Shown: positions 37,183 to 47,242, counted from the first letter of the stretch. The stretch is DNA of 64,000 bases from Robertmurraya korlensis NBRC 107688 (GCF_001591645.1 NZ_BCVH01000017.1:1-64000); one strand, 5' to 3'. Numbers and translations: made by a program. Notes: generated by a model not told the origin, from the letters alone.

Positions 37183-37530
37183 GTGTCATTCCTTTCAAAT
37201 TATTATTGTCCTATTTTTGCAAAAATCAAATTTTATTATCATAACTGGTATGACTTTAGCCATAGAATGTAACAGCAGCAAGAAAAAGGAGGGGTATCTT
37301 AAAGAAAAGATTACCATTTTATTAAATTATTGTGTAAAAGTAGAAATTATCTGTAAATAAGAGTACAATAATCTACAAGAAAAGACATGATCATTTAGTC
37401 AGCTTTTCATCACTATGTAAAGGGGTTGTCTAGGGAAAAGAAGCTTACATACATTTGGAGAGTCATCTTCAAGAAGTCGTCCGTTGTAGCTATTTGCCAA
37501 AGGTTTGAAAAAAGGATAGGGAGTGGTTTT
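37183..37530. other. Long gene-free stretch before ytzE
   Basis: These 348 bases between the divergent M48-ankyrin and ytzE genes are AT-rich. An AAGGAGGGG ribosome-site-like sequence at 37287-37294 has no ATG, GTG or TTG at working distance. TACAAT at 37364-37369 could be a -10 box but lacks a good -35. No hairpin terminator or known riboswitch is seen. Confidence 0.6.
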
Positions 37531-37752
37531 TTGAAACCTTCGACTAACCGGATGTTAAACCGTATCAAATCCATCTACATGTTTATTAATAACCATGGAA
37601 TTGTCACGACGCAAGAGCTTGTGGAGGAATTTGGTATCACTCCTCGAACGATCCAGAGAGATCTAAATGTTTTAGCTTACAATGACCTAGTCGAAAGTCC
37701 AAGTCGTGGAAAATGGACAACAACCGAAAAAAAGGTAAAAATATCATCTTAA
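37531..37752 (+). CDS. ytzE: DeoR-type HTH protein YtzE
   Basis: A 73-aa protein that is almost only a winged helix-turn-helix of the DeoR family (INNHGIVTTQELVEEFGITPRTIQRDLNVL), with no ligand-binding domain. The B. subtilis protein is of similar size and begins MKPSTNRML. The start is therefore a TTG at 37531, seven bases after AGGGAG; a longer reading from 37426 would add 35 residues not found in the family. Targets are unknown. Confidence 0.85.
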   Translation: MKPSTNRMLNRIKSIYMFINNHGIVTTQELVEEFGITPRTIQRDLNVLAYNDLVESPSRGKWTTTEKKVKISS

Positions 37753-37759
37753 ATGACGG

Positions 37760-37794
37760 TTCGCCCTTTCCTAATCGAAAGGGCGAATTCTTTT
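37760..37794. terminator. Bidirectional terminator, ytzE / ytzG
   Basis: TTCGCCCTTTC and GAAAGGGCGAA form a perfect 11-base stem, followed by TTCTTTTATTT on the plus strand. Confidence 0.8.
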
Positions 37795-38512
37795 ATTTCA
37801 CTTCATAATTAATTAACTCTTCTAATTCTTCATCCGTTAACTCTCGATATTCCCCTAACTCTAAAGTCTCATCAAGCTTTAGAGGACCCATTGACAATCT
37901 TTTTAAGTAGACTACTCTTTTTCCTACTGCTTCAAACATTCGTTTTACTTGATGAAATTTCCCTTCCGTAATCGTTAACTCAATGTCCGATGTCATTCCC
38001 GATTTTAAAATCGTTAAATGTGCTGGCTTCGTCAGATACCCATCATCAAGTGTGACTCCCTTTTGAAAAGCTTCCCCATCGTCACTAGTGACCATTCCTT
38101 CAATAACAGCAAAGTAGGTTTTCGGCACGTGTTTCTTTGGGGATAACAAACGATGCGATAACTGTCCATCGTTTGTTATCAACAAGAGTCCTTCTGTATC
38201 CTTATCTAGTCGCCCTACTGGAAACGGCTCAAACACTTGATCTTCGTATTCAAGTAAATCGATTACAGTCTCATCGTGGTTATCCTCCGTTGCTGATATA
38301 ACCCCAGGAGGTTTGTTCATCATTAAATAAACAAACTCCTTGTATTCGACCACTTCCCCATTTAACGTAACAACATCCTTGTCTGGGTCAATATGTTGCT
38401 TTGAATCTTTTATTACTTTTTCGTTCACGATGACTGCGCCGTCTTTTAATAATTTTTTTACATCTTTTCTACTTCCATAGCCTAAATTGGCTAGCATTTT
38501 ATCAATACGCAA
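37793..38512 (-). CDS. ytzG: RsuA-family rRNA pseudouridine synthase YtzG
   Basis: A 239-aa RsuA/RluB/E/F-type pseudouridine synthase, probably acting on 16S rRNA. An N-terminal S4 RNA-binding domain (residues 1-60, LRIDKMLANLGYGSRKDV) precedes the catalytic domain, whose aspartate lies in FPVGRLDKDTEGLLLITNDG. The start is a TTG at 38512 with GGGAGGG six bases upstream. An ATG at 38527 would place that site within its first codons. It follows ytgP by 22 bases. Confidence 0.9.
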   Translation of the reverse strand: MRIDKMLANLGYGSRKDVKKLLKDGAVIVNEKVIKDSKQHIDPDKDVVTLNGEVVEYKEFVYLMMNKPPGVISATEDNHDETVIDLLEYEDQVFEPFPVGRLDKDTEGLLLITNDGQLSHRLLSPKKHVPKTYFAVIEGMVTSDDGEAFQKGVTLDDGYLTKPAHLTILKSGMTSDIELTITEGKFHQVKRMFEAVGKRVVYLKRLSMGPLKLDETLELGEYRELTDEELEELINYEVK

Positions 38513-38534
38513 TTGTTTCCCTCCCAATGGAGTC

Positions 38535-40151
38535 TTACCCTCTTAGTTTGACCTTCTTCATCATTCTTTCCACACGTTCGCCAAATAAAAAGTAAATAAG
38601 GCGAGTTTTGAAGCTTAAATATACATAGATTCCTGCACCAGCTGCCGCTGATAAGAGAATAATAATAATGGACTCTATTTCTGTTTTAGGTGATAAAAAC
38701 ATTGTTGACAAATAATATACCAAAGCTGCAACGATTAACATGAGAACATTAAATATGACAATTAGCAATCCTCTTCGAAGAACGAGTCGGAAACGATATC
38801 CTGAGAATATTTTAATAACGACAAAATTAATCCCAATCGCTACACCGTAACCTAGTGCTGTTGCATAAATGGCCCCATCTGTTTCAAACCATTTGATAAA
38901 TGGAATATTTAAAGATAGCTTAACCAAAATACCAACAAGAAGACTTAAAATGGTGAACTTTTGCTGGTCAATTCCTTGTAATATCGCTGCTGTTACTGAG
39001 TAAAGAGCAAATAAGACTGCAACAGGTGCATATAACCGCAGGATTTCTGTTCCTGAAGCATTAGGTCCATAGAAAACCGTATAAGCCGGCTCAGCCAGTA
39101 ATGATAATCCAAGTGCAGCCGGTAAGGTGATAAACATCAATACCTGGAAAGTTTGGTTTAGCTGCTTATTAACCGCTTTTTGGTCTTTTGCAATAAAGGC
39201 TTGAGTTATGCTAGGAACTAACGTTAACGAAAAAGCGGTTGCCAACGAGACAGGAATGATGACTAGCTTATGTGTATAAAAACTTAATTTAGCTAGTTCA
39301 TGTTCAGATATACTTGCAAGCCCTATAGAATCCATTGCTCGGTTGAAGGTTAATGTATCAACCCATTGGAATAAGGGATTGGCAATACCTACGAGAACAA
39401 AAGGGATAGAGTAAACAAGGATCTCCTTGTACATATCCTTTAGTGAAACTTGAATGGTCCCCTTATCTTGTTGTAACAACTCATCAAGGTGAGGCTTTCT
39501 CTTATACCAATACCAAAAGAGGACAAATAAACTCCCCAAACCTCCAACGAAGGCCGAAAACGTAGCGATACTTATTGCTGTAACGATGTCACCGTTCATA
39601 ACGTTAAGGACGATAAAAGCACCCGCTAATAGAAATACGATTCGAACAATTTGTTCTACCACTTGTGAAACAGCCGACGGTCCCATTGATTGATGCCCTT
39701 GAAAAAACCCACGAATTAAACTCATAAATGGAATAATAATAAGAGCAAAACTCACTGCTCGAATGACAGTAACAATTTCGCTTGGATTCGTTTGTTTCTC
39801 ATTATCAGCGATGATAATATCTGCAACGAAAGGAGCTGTTAGATAAAGAATAAGGAATGCTGTAAATCCCGTTCCTAGCATCACTAGAATCCCTGATTTA
39901 AATAGCCTTCTACCTACCGCATATTCTTCCATAGCATTATATTTAGAAATAAACTTAGCTACAGCTAGAGGTACTCCAGCCGTTGCTAAACTAATAAATA
40001 TCGTATAAGGAACATAGGAATATTGGTAAAGTACAGCTCCTGCAGGTCCTACAATTCTTGTAAATGGAATAACATAAAAAAGCCCTAATATTTTCGAAAT
40101 AAAAGTACCTAAAGTTAAAATAAATGTTCCTCGAAGTAACTTAGATTGCAT
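38535..40151 (-). CDS. ytgP: Lipid II flippase homologue YtgP (MurJ-like)
   Basis: A 538-aa polytopic protein of the MVF/polysaccharide-export superfamily with about 14 predicted helices. B. subtilis YtgP can replace E. coli MurJ and flips lipid-linked cell-wall precursor. The N-terminal TLGTFISKILGLFYVIPFTRIVG and the internal SLIRGFFQGHQSMGP are characteristic. The ATG at 40151 follows AAGGGATC. It shares the minus-strand run with ytzG. Confidence 0.92.
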   Translation of the reverse strand: MQSKLLRGTFILTLGTFISKILGLFYVIPFTRIVGPAGAVLYQYSYVPYTIFISLATAGVPLAVAKFISKYNAMEEYAVGRRLFKSGILVMLGTGFTAFLILYLTAPFVADIIIADNEKQTNPSEIVTVIRAVSFALIIIPFMSLIRGFFQGHQSMGPSAVSQVVEQIVRIVFLLAGAFIVLNVMNGDIVTAISIATFSAFVGGLGSLFVLFWYWYKRKPHLDELLQQDKGTIQVSLKDMYKEILVYSIPFVLVGIANPLFQWVDTLTFNRAMDSIGLASISEHELAKLSFYTHKLVIIPVSLATAFSLTLVPSITQAFIAKDQKAVNKQLNQTFQVLMFITLPAALGLSLLAEPAYTVFYGPNASGTEILRLYAPVAVLFALYSVTAAILQGIDQQKFTILSLLVGILVKLSLNIPFIKWFETDGAIYATALGYGVAIGINFVVIKIFSGYRFRLVLRRGLLIVIFNVLMLIVAALVYYLSTMFLSPKTEIESIIIILLSAAAGAGIYVYLSFKTRLIYFLFGERVERMMKKVKLRG

Positions 40152-40352
40152 GTGATCCCTTCCTATGTAGAAATGCCAAAATGGTTTCAAACGCCAAATA
40201 CATATTTTATCATAAAGTTTGAAAAAAACTGTGATTTTTGTGTGAACCTAATTTGAGTGTACACAACTCCTTGCTTTGATGCTACTTTTTGTGGAAAAGT
40301 TTTCTTTCTATACAAGCTGCCTTATAATGGTGAATGAAAGTTGGTGATAGAT

Positions 40353-41624
40353 ATGAATTATGACGTAATTGTCATCGGTGGAGGGCCTTCTGGGTTAATG
40401 GCTTCCATTGCTGCAGGTGAAAAAGGGGCAAAGGTGCTTTTAATTGATAAAGGAGACAAGCTTGGGCGTAAGCTTGCCATATCTGGTGGTGGTCGTTGCA
40501 ATGTAACGAATCGACTTCCAGTAGATGAGATTATTAAGCATATCCCTGGTAATGGTCGATTTTTATATAGTGCTTTTTCTATATTTAGTAACGAGGATAT
40601 TATTTCCTTTTTTGAAAAGCTTGGGATTCAATTAAAAGAGGAAGACCACGGGCGGATGTTTCCAGTTTCAGATAAGGCACAGTCTGTCGTTGATGCATTG
40701 ATCAGAAGGATGAAAGAGCTAAAGGTTGATATGCTAACAAATTCTCCAGTAGAAACAGTCGATTATGAAAATGGTAAAGCTGTTGCTGTACGATTAAAAA
40801 ACAAAGAGAAATACTCTGCCTCTGCAGTCATTTTAGCAGTCGGTGGAAAGTCTGTTCCTCATACAGGTTCAACTGGAGACGGGTATGCTTGGGCTGAAAA
40901 GGCAGGACACACAATCACTGACCTATTTCCAACGGAAGTGCCTATTACCTCGAATGAAGCTTTTATTCAATCAAAGGAGCTGCAAGGATTATCACTGCGT
41001 GGAATTGGCTTAAGTGTGTTAAATCCAAAGGGCAAACCACTCATTACTCATGAGATGGATATGATTTTTACCCACTTTGGTATTAGTGGCCCGGCAGTGC
41101 TTCGTTGCAGTCAGTATGTGGTGAAGGCAATGAAAAAGTGGGATCTAAAAGAAGTAACTATGAGTATTGATGCCCTCCCAGATAAAAAAGAGGAACCATT
41201 ATTCCAAGAAATTGTTGCGATAGTGAAAGCAGATCCAAAGAAAAGTGTAAAAAACATCCTTAAAGGCTATTTACCCGAACGTTATTTATTGTTTTTATTA
41301 GAGGTTTCTGACATTGATGCAAATGAGCAGGGCGGAGTCATCTCGCATGAAAAGCTTCGTAACTTTGTAAAAGCGTGTAAACAATTCCAATTCAAGGTAA
41401 ATGGAACGCTTTCCCTAGAAAAGGCCTTTGTAACAGGCGGTGGAGTGTCTGTGAAGGAGGTAGAACCGCAAACTATGGCATCCAAGTTTGTTGAAGGACT
41501 GTATTTTTGTGGAGAAATTCTAGATATCCATGGATATACAGGTGGATATAATATTACTTCTGCCCTTGTGACCGGACGTTTAGCTGGGGTGAATAGTGCT
41601 GAATATGCTTTAAGTCAAGCCTGA
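40353..41624 (+). CDS. ytfP: HI0933-family flavoprotein YtfP
   Basis: A 423-aa FAD-binding protein of the HI0933/YhiN family. The dinucleotide fold [30 protein letters not shown] opens the protein. [10 protein letters not shown] is the family hallmark near residue 45, and a C-terminal FAD contact [19 protein letters not shown] closes it. The substrate is unknown. The ATG at 40353 has a modest GGTG site; an in-frame GTG at 40344 is possible. Confidence 0.9.
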   Translation: MNYDVIVIGGGPSGLMASIAAGEKGAKVLLIDKGDKLGRKLAISGGGRCNVTNRLPVDEIIKHIPGNGRFLYSAFSIFSNEDIISFFEKLGIQLKEEDHGRMFPVSDKAQSVVDALIRRMKELKVDMLTNSPVETVDYENGKAVAVRLKNKEKYSASAVILAVGGKSVPHTGSTGDGYAWAEKAGHTITDLFPTEVPITSNEAFIQSKELQGLSLRGIGLSVLNPKGKPLITHEMDMIFTHFGISGPAVLRCSQYVVKAMKKWDLKEVTMSIDALPDKKEEPLFQEIVAIVKADPKKSVKNILKGYLPERYLLFLLEVSDIDANEQGGVISHEKLRNFVKACKQFQFKVNGTLSLEKAFVTGGGVSVKEVEPQTMASKFVEGLYFCGEILDIHGYTGGYNITSALVTGRLAGVNSAEYALSQA

Positions 41625-41646
41625 GGATTTTCTTCCTCAGGCTTTA
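41617..41646. terminator. Bidirectional terminator, ytfP / cse60
   Basis: GCCTGAGGA and TCCTCAGGC form a perfect nine-base stem around the ytfP stop codon. The tail TTTATATATAA is short, so strength is moderate. Confidence 0.65.
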
Positions 41647-41819
41647 TATATAATCATAGCTGTAAAACAATAGATTTGCTCGTCTACGTCTTCCGGTAAA
41701 GCAGCAATATTATATTTAATATCAACCAGCTTTTGCTCATCCACTTTTTCTAGAAAACGATTCATCTTCTTTTCAAGGTCTTTTTCATGCTCCTCATCAA
41801 AAAGCTTTACTTGAATCAT
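41637..41819 (-). CDS. cse60: Sporulation protein Cse60
   Basis: A 60-aa protein matching the small sigma-E-controlled Cse60 of B. subtilis in length and pattern: VKLFDEEHEKDLEKKMNRFL, then VDIKYNIAA and a C-terminal QIYCFTAMIIYKA. It is probably made in the mother cell during sporulation; its function is unknown. AAGGAGTGAGG lies before the ATG. I could not identify a convincing sigma-E promoter upstream. Confidence 0.82.
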   Translation of the reverse strand: MIQVKLFDEEHEKDLEKKMNRFLEKVDEQKLVDIKYNIAALPEDVDEQIYCFTAMIIYKA

Positions 41820-41878
41820 TGAACCTCACTCCTTTTTATTAAGGAGTATTAACAAAATTCAGACATTTTAAAAGCATG

Positions 41879-41902
41879 AAAAAAGCCTAGTTTCCTAGGC
41901 CT
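41879..41902 (-). terminator. Terminator of the rhodanese gene
   Basis: On the minus strand GCCTAG and CTAGGC pair around a short loop, followed by TTTTTT. It precedes cse60. Confidence 0.75.
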
Positions 41903-41910
41903 CAACTACC

Positions 41911-42210
41911 TTATTCTACTTTTCCATTCCACGCGAGCATGCCACCGACCATGTTCACTACATTGTAGCCGTGATCATGCAGGAAATAACATACATTTTC
42001 ACTTCTGCCCCCTGAGCGACAAATGAATATGTATTCTGTATCTTGATCCAATTCGTCTAAACGCATAGGAACTTCGCCCATTTTAATATGCTTCGCACCC
42101 GGAATCATTCCAGCAGCTACCTCTTCATCTTCACGAACATCGATCAGATTTAATTTTTCCCCTTGCTCTATCTTTTCCTGTAACTCTGCAGTTGTAATTT
42201 CCTTTACCAT
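41911..42210 (-). CDS. ytwF: Single-domain rhodanese-like protein
   Basis: A 99-aa rhodanese domain with the active-site loop YIFICRSGGRSENV, in which Cys carries persulfide sulfur. NLIDVREDEEV is the first conserved block. There is no signal peptide, so it is a cytoplasmic sulfur-transfer protein; the acceptor is unknown. The symbol rests on its place beside leuS as in B. subtilis, and is less sure than the family. Confidence 0.85.
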   Translation of the reverse strand: MVKEITTAELQEKIEQGEKLNLIDVREDEEVAAGMIPGAKHIKMGEVPMRLDELDQDTEYIFICRSGGRSENVCYFLHDHGYNVVNMVGGMLAWNGKVE

Positions 42211-42283
42211 CCATCATTACCCCTTTTATTTTTTCTTCTATCGTACACGACTTGCATAGTATATTTCAATCTTTCCAGCTTAG

Positions 42284-42316
42284 AAAAAGAGCTCCCTACC
42301 AACACTGGGAGCTCTT
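42284..42316 (-). terminator. Terminator of leuS
   Basis: AAGAGCTCCC and GGGAGCTCTT form a perfect ten-base stem, followed on the minus strand by TTTCT. It lies nine bases after the leuS stop. Confidence 0.85.
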
Positions 42317-42324
42317 CTACCAAC

Positions 42325-44739
42325 TTAATTCGCAACAATATTAACTAATTTTCCAGGAACAGCAATCACTTTACGTACTGTTTTTCCATCAATTTGCTCT
42401 TTAACAGTTGAATCATCCATCGCGATTTGCTCAAGTGCTTCCTTGTTTGCATCAGAAGGCACCATAAGCTTAGCTTTCACCTTACCGTTAATTTGAACAA
42501 CAATTTCCACTTCATCGTCAACTAGCTTCGCTTCATCAAATGCTGGCCATGCTTCGTAAGAAACTCCTTCACTGTGACCTAATTTTGACCAAAGCTCTTC
42601 TGCGATATGTGGACAAATAGGAGCAAGCAATTTCACAAAGCCCTCCACATAATCTTTCGGAATCACTGGTGTTTTATAAGCTTCGTTAATGAATACCATT
42701 AATTGTGAAATAGCTGTATTAAAGCGCAGACCTTCAAAGTCCTCTGTCACCTTTTTCACTGTTTGGTGATAGATCTTTTCAAGACTTGAGGAATCAACAG
42801 ATTGTACCTTCTCTGCTAATTCACCATTTTCATCTACCAACAAGCGCCAAATACGATCTAAGAAACGGCGCGAACCGTCTAATCCTTGTGTCGACCATGC
42901 GATAGAAGCTTCTAGAGGTCCCATGAACATTTCGTATAGACGAAGAGTGTCAGCCCCATGTGTACCAACGATTTCGTCAGGGTTTACAACATTCCCCTTT
43001 GATTTACTCATCTTTTCATTGTTTTCACCAAGAATCATTCCTTGGTTAAATAACTTCTGGAAAGGCTCCTTCGTGCTAACCACTCCGATATCATACAAGA
43101 ACTTGTGCCAGAAACGTGCGTATAGTAAGTGAAGAACCGCATGCTCTGCCCCACCAATATAAATATCCACCGGAAGCCACTCTTTTAATTTTTCTGGGTC
43201 CGCTAACGCTTGATCATTCTTCGGATCAATGTAACGTAAGTAATACCAGCAGCTACCTGCCCATTGAGGCATTGTATTTGTTTCACGACGTCCCTTTTTC
43301 CCTGTTACAGGGTCGACAACATTCACCCAGTCTTCGATGTTCGCAAGTGGTGATTCACCTGTTCCAGAAGGTCGAATTTCGGTTGTCTTTGGCAACACCA
43401 ATGGAAGCTCTGAATCCGGAACAGCTGTCATTGTGCCATCTTCCCAATGAATCACTGGAATTGGCTCTCCCCAATAGCGTTGACGGCTAAATAACCAATC
43501 ACGTAAACGATACGTAACCTTTTTCGTGCCGATTTCTTTTTCTTCTAACCACGCAATCATACGAGAGATAGCTTCTTCCTTGTTCATTCCATTTAAGAAA
43601 TCAGAATTTACGTGTTCTCCATCACCTGTGTATGCTTCCTTCGAAACATCCCCACCAGCCACTACTTCAATGATTGGTAAGTCAAATTGTTTTGCAAATT
43701 CATAATCTCTTTCATCATGACCAGGTACCGCCATAATTGCTCCCGTACCATAGCTCACTAGCACATAATCAGCGATCCAAATTGGCATTTTTGAGCCATT
43801 GACCGGATTAATCGCATAAGCACCCGTAAAGACACCGGTTTTATCTTTCGCTAAGTCCGTTCGCTCTAAATCACTTTTGCTCTTGACTTTGTCGATATAC
43901 GATTGAACCGCATCACGCTGTTCAGCAGTCGTAATTTTATCAACCAATGCATGTTCAGGTGCTAAAACCGCATACGTAGCTCCGAATAATGTATCAGGTC
44001 TAGTTGTGAAAACAGTAAACTGACCGTCGTTACCTTCAATGTTAAAAGTAATCTCGGCTCCTTCAGAACGACCAATCCAGTTACGTTGCATATCTTTTAA
44101 GCTCTCTGGCCAGTCAAGCTCTTCTAAATCCTCTAATAAACGATCGGCATACGCTGTAATTTTTAGTACCCACTGCTTCATCGGACGACGTTCAACCGGA
44201 TGGCCTCCACGCTCACTTTTTCCATCAATAACTTCCTCGTTTGATAAAACTGTTCCCAGTGCCGGGCACCAGTTTACCGCTACTTCGTCAATATAGGCTA
44301 GGCCTTTTTCAAACAATTTCAAGAAAATCCACTGTGTCCATTTATAATAACCAGGGTCCGTTGTGTTAACCTCACGATCCCAATCGTACGAGAATCCTAG
44401 CGCCTTAATTTGTCTTTTAAATGTGGCAATATTAAGTGCAGTAAATTCTGCGGGGTCATTTCCTGTATCCAACGCATATTGCTCAGCTGGAAGACCAAAC
44501 GCGTCCCATCCCATAGGGTGTAACACATTATAGCCTTGCGCACGCTTCATACGTGATAAAATATCTGTTGCTGTATAACCTTCTGGATGGCCAACATGCA
44601 ATCCCGCTCCTGAAGGATACGGAAACATATCTAACGCATAAAATTTGCGTTTACCCTTTTCTTCACTCGTTTGGAATGTCTTATTAGTATCCCAGTAGCT
44701 CTGCCACTTTTTTTCAATTTCTTGATGATTAAAACTCAC
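42325..44739 (-). CDS. leuS: Leucyl-tRNA synthetase LeuS
   Basis: Class I aminoacyl-tRNA synthetase, 804 aa, charging tRNA-Leu. The HIGH-type motif is in [17 protein letters not shown] (about 40-56) and the KMSKS loop is [15 protein letters not shown]. The editing domain shows [19 protein letters not shown]. The C-terminal domain ends at VNIVAN. The gene is alone behind a T-box leader, so it is induced when uncharged tRNA-Leu builds up. Confidence 0.98.
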   Translation of the reverse strand: MSFNHQEIEKKWQSYWDTNKTFQTSEEKGKRKFYALDMFPYPSGAGLHVGHPEGYTATDILSRMKRAQGYNVLHPMGWDAFGLPAEQYALDTGNDPAEFTALNIATFKRQIKALGFSYDWDREVNTTDPGYYKWTQWIFLKLFEKGLAYIDEVAVNWCPALGTVLSNEEVIDGKSERGGHPVERRPMKQWVLKITAYADRLLEDLEELDWPESLKDMQRNWIGRSEGAEITFNIEGNDGQFTVFTTRPDTLFGATYAVLAPEHALVDKITTAEQRDAVQSYIDKVKSKSDLERTDLAKDKTGVFTGAYAINPVNGSKMPIWIADYVLVSYGTGAIMAVPGHDERDYEFAKQFDLPIIEVVAGGDVSKEAYTGDGEHVNSDFLNGMNKEEAISRMIAWLEEKEIGTKKVTYRLRDWLFSRQRYWGEPIPVIHWEDGTMTAVPDSELPLVLPKTTEIRPSGTGESPLANIEDWVNVVDPVTGKKGRRETNTMPQWAGSCWYYLRYIDPKNDQALADPEKLKEWLPVDIYIGGAEHAVLHLLYARFWHKFLYDIGVVSTKEPFQKLFNQGMILGENNEKMSKSKGNVVNPDEIVGTHGADTLRLYEMFMGPLEASIAWSTQGLDGSRRFLDRIWRLLVDENGELAEKVQSVDSSSLEKIYHQTVKKVTEDFEGLRFNTAISQLMVFINEAYKTPVIPKDYVEGFVKLLAPICPHIAEELWSKLGHSEGVSYEAWPAFDEAKLVDDEVEIVVQINGKVKAKLMVPSDANKEALEQIAMDDSTVKEQIDGKTVRKVIAVPGKLVNIVAN

Positions 44740-44761
44740 CTTTAATTCCTCCTAGATATAC

Positions 44762-45022
44762 TTGTTAAACGCAAAAAATCCCGTCCCTATAAAAAGGGAC
44801 GAGAGGATATGTAGAATCTCCCGCGGTACCACCCACATTAGTGCACAAGTCACTCGCTTCATTATCCTTAACGCGGAATACGGCAAGCATTACTTTTCTT
44901 TCACACTTGCGACTCAAAGGCGAGTTCATGGACACCTGGTTGACTTTCACCATCCGTCAACTCTCTACTTTCAGGTATTTCTCACTACTACTCCTTATCA
45001 TGGTCACCACATATTTAAGTAT
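44762..45022 (-). promoter_or_regulatory. T-box leader of leuS (leucine)
   Basis: The minus-strand leader of about 260 bases contains the antiterminator core GGTGGTACCGCGG (TGGT pairs with the tRNA acceptor end) at about 44820-44833. An intrinsic terminator CGTCCC...GGGACG plus six T follows at about 44770-44800. A CUC leucine codon at 44922-44924, inside GAACUCGCC, is placed as the specifier. Uncharged tRNA-Leu would favour readthrough into leuS. Confidence 0.9.
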
Positions 45023-45028
45023 GATGCT

Positions 45029-45057
45029 ATTGTAGTGTATTTTTTAGCTCGATGCAA
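45029..45057 (-). promoter_or_regulatory. Sigma-A promoter of the leuS T-box leader
   Basis: TTGCAT and TACAAT are separated by 17 bases on the minus strand, just before the T-box leader. Confidence 0.75.
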
Positions 45058-45105
45058 GTTGTGTTTTGTAGCATATGAAGATAAGGAGTAGAGTGTGTTT
45101 ATTTT

Positions 45106-45882
45106 TTATTGAACCGTATAGCCTGCGTCAATAACAACCGATTGACCAGTAACCCCTTTTGCCGATTCACTTGCCAGAAAAATAGCATAACTCGCAATCT
45201 CGTCAACAGCTAACAAGCGTTTCTGTGGGACGAGTGGGTAGACAACATCCTCGAGTACTCTTTCTAACTCCACCCCTCGCGTTTTGGCAAGATCTGCTAG
45301 CTGGTTACGTACCAGTGGCGTGTCTACATAACCAGGGCAGAGAGCGTTCACTGTAATCCCATAGGTCGCTGCTTCGAGGGCTGTCACTTTCGTTAGCCCA
45401 ATCACCCCATGCTTCGCACTATTATAAGCGGCTTTACCAGCAAAACCAACTAACCCATTGATAGATGCCATATTAATGATTCTCCCGAAGCCTTGCCTTT
45501 TCATATGTGGCAACACATGCTTTGTTAACATAAATGGTGCCGTTAACATGACTTTTATCAAAAGCTCAAACCTTTCTGTTGGAAAATCCTCAATATATGA
45601 TACATGTTGAAGTCCTGCATTATTGATTAACACATCAATTGATCCTAAATGAGAAATCACATGGTTAATGGCTGCAATAATATCTTCTTCCTTCGTTACA
45701 TCGCATTTGATTCCTATTGCCTCATACCCTAGTCCTCTAATCTCCTTGGCTGAAGCGACAACCGCCTCTTCATTGACATCCGTTAATACAATCTTTGCCC
45801 CTTGCTCAGCAAACTTTCTACTAATCTCATACCCTATCCCCTGTGCTGCCCCCGTCACAAAAACAATCGATTGGTCCTTCAT
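45106..45882 (-). CDS. 3-Hydroxybutyrate dehydrogenase
   Basis: Short-chain dehydrogenase, 258 aa, most like D-3-hydroxybutyrate dehydrogenases (B. subtilis YxjF group), which oxidise 3-hydroxybutyrate to acetoacetate with NAD. The cofactor motif is TGAAQGIGYEI, with NNAGLQH in the active-site region. The catalytic triad is Ser in NMASINGL and Tyr-x-x-x-Lys in YNSAKHG. The C-terminal VIDAGYTVQ agrees. It is 13 bases after the GntP permease, whose predicted substrate is the same. No terminator is visible between its stop and the leuS promoter. Confidence 0.88.
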   Translation of the reverse strand: MKDQSIVFVTGAAQGIGYEISRKFAEQGAKIVLTDVNEEAVVASAKEIRGLGYEAIGIKCDVTKEEDIIAAINHVISHLGSIDVLINNAGLQHVSYIEDFPTERFELLIKVMLTAPFMLTKHVLPHMKRQGFGRIINMASINGLVGFAGKAAYNSAKHGVIGLTKVTALEAATYGITVNALCPGYVDTPLVRNQLADLAKTRGVELERVLEDVVYPLVPQKRLLAVDEIASYAIFLASESAKGVTGQSVVIDAGYTVQ

Positions 45883-45895
45883 AAGAAACTCCTTT

Positions 45896-47215
45896 CTAGA
45901 TTCCTACACCTAAAGAGAACAAAATAATCGCCAGAATAACACCTAGAGTAGGTACTATGACGGTTACTGCACCAACTGGATTGTATGCATCTTTATGACT
46001 TTCCCCACAAATGGCCCGAACCGTTGTGACCACATATCCGTTATGAGGAAGAGAGTCCAATGCTCCAGATGAAATGGCTACGACACGGTGGAGCGCTTCT
46101 GGATTGACTCCCATATCCATGTAATGAGGGGCTAGTAATGGCAAAGCAATCGCTTGACCACCCGAGGCAGAACCTGTCATACCAGCAATTACACTAACCG
46201 CAATCGCACCGCCAATTAGAGGGCTTCCTGGAATGCTCGTCATAAAGTCAACAGCCACTCCAAATGCTGGAACTGCCTTCGCTACCCCACCAAATCCAAC
46301 AACAGCAGCTGTATTTCCTATCGCAATTAACGCTCCAAGAGTCCCTTCTGAAACAGCACTCCAGAAGTTTTTAAAATAGTTACGGTTAAGTGCATAAGTC
46401 GCGATAACACCGCCCAAAAGAGCAATAATAAGGGCCGATTGCTTTAAGGAATCATGAAAAATAAAAGAAATCACAAGAACCACGATTAATGGCAAAATAC
46501 CCATCACAGGATTCGGTAGCTCTCTTTCCTCATTAACTGGGTCTCCATCCCTATCTACAAAGCGCTCCCCTTTTTCTACCGCTTTTGTAATCATGCGCTT
46601 TAGCCACCAATAACCAAAAATCATCATAAATACTGCAACTATTAAGCTAACTTCCCAGCCAGCATAAGGAGAAGTATTTAAATAATCGATCGGAATCCAG
46701 TTTTGAATTTCAGGTGAGCCAGCAGAGGTCATCGTAAAGGTAACCGAACCGAAGGCTAATGCTGCCGGTATAAAACGTCTTGGCAAGTTGGCTTGTTTAA
46801 ACAGACTAAGTGCCATCGGATAGACAGAAAAAGCCACCACGAACAAACTTACTCCACCATACGTTAACACCGCACAAGCAGCAACAATGGCCAGAATAGC
46901 GTATTTCATCCCAAGTTTTTCAACAATTAATCTAGAAACCGAATCAGCTGCACCACTATCCTCCATTACTTTTCCAAAGATAGCACCTAAAAGGAACATT
47001 AAGTACCAAGATGTAACAAAGCTTGAAAAACCGGACATATAGTTACCAACAAGGTTCGCTTCCCCTTCGGCTACAAGTTGTGGAAACAAAGGCATTCCAT
47101 TTAGAACAGCAACAAATAGTGCTGATAATGGCCCTGCGACAAGTAAATTCATACCTCGCATCGTTAAGAAAATTAATAAGACCAAACCCCCAATTAAACC
47201 AATCATACTTAGCAT
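45896..47215 (-). CDS. GntP family permease, probably for 3-hydroxybutyrate
   Basis: A 439-aa transporter of the GntP/gluconate:H+ symporter family with about 12-14 hydrophobic segments. TGSASGGQAIALPLLAPHYMDMGV and SSGALDSLPHNGYVVTT are typical blocks. Close family members in Bacillus sit beside 3-hydroxybutyrate dehydrogenase (yxjC-yxjF), so hydroxybutyrate is the likely substrate; gluconate is less likely because no kinase is present. The ATG at 47215 follows GGGGG. It is the first gene after a sigma-54 promoter and a cre-like site. Confidence 0.88.
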   Translation of the reverse strand: MLSMIGLIGGLVLLIFLTMRGMNLLVAGPLSALFVAVLNGMPLFPQLVAEGEANLVGNYMSGFSSFVTSWYLMFLLGAIFGKVMEDSGAADSVSRLIVEKLGMKYAILAIVAACAVLTYGGVSLFVVAFSVYPMALSLFKQANLPRRFIPAALAFGSVTFTMTSAGSPEIQNWIPIDYLNTSPYAGWEVSLIVAVFMMIFGYWWLKRMITKAVEKGERFVDRDGDPVNEERELPNPVMGILPLIVVLVISFIFHDSLKQSALIIALLGGVIATYALNRNYFKNFWSAVSEGTLGALIAIGNTAAVVGFGGVAKAVPAFGVAVDFMTSIPGSPLIGGAIAVSVIAGMTGSASGGQAIALPLLAPHYMDMGVNPEALHRVVAISSGALDSLPHNGYVVTTVRAICGESHKDAYNPVGAVTVIVPTLGVILAIILFSLGVGI

Positions 47216-47242
47216 CTTATTTCCCCCTTTGTTGTTGTAAAA

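Noticed and set aside
37426-37530. 35-residue N-terminal extension of YtzE
   Set aside because: The family protein begins at MKPSTNRML; the TTG at 37531 has AGGGAG in place, while the upstream start has none.
40341-40352. TTG/GTG upstream starts for YtfP
   Set aside because: They add only three or four residues and do not align better; the ATG at 40353 begins the usual dinucleotide-fold N-terminus.
44762-45091. Short reading frames over the leuS leader (both strands)
   Set aside because: The stretch is explained by the T-box structure and terminator.
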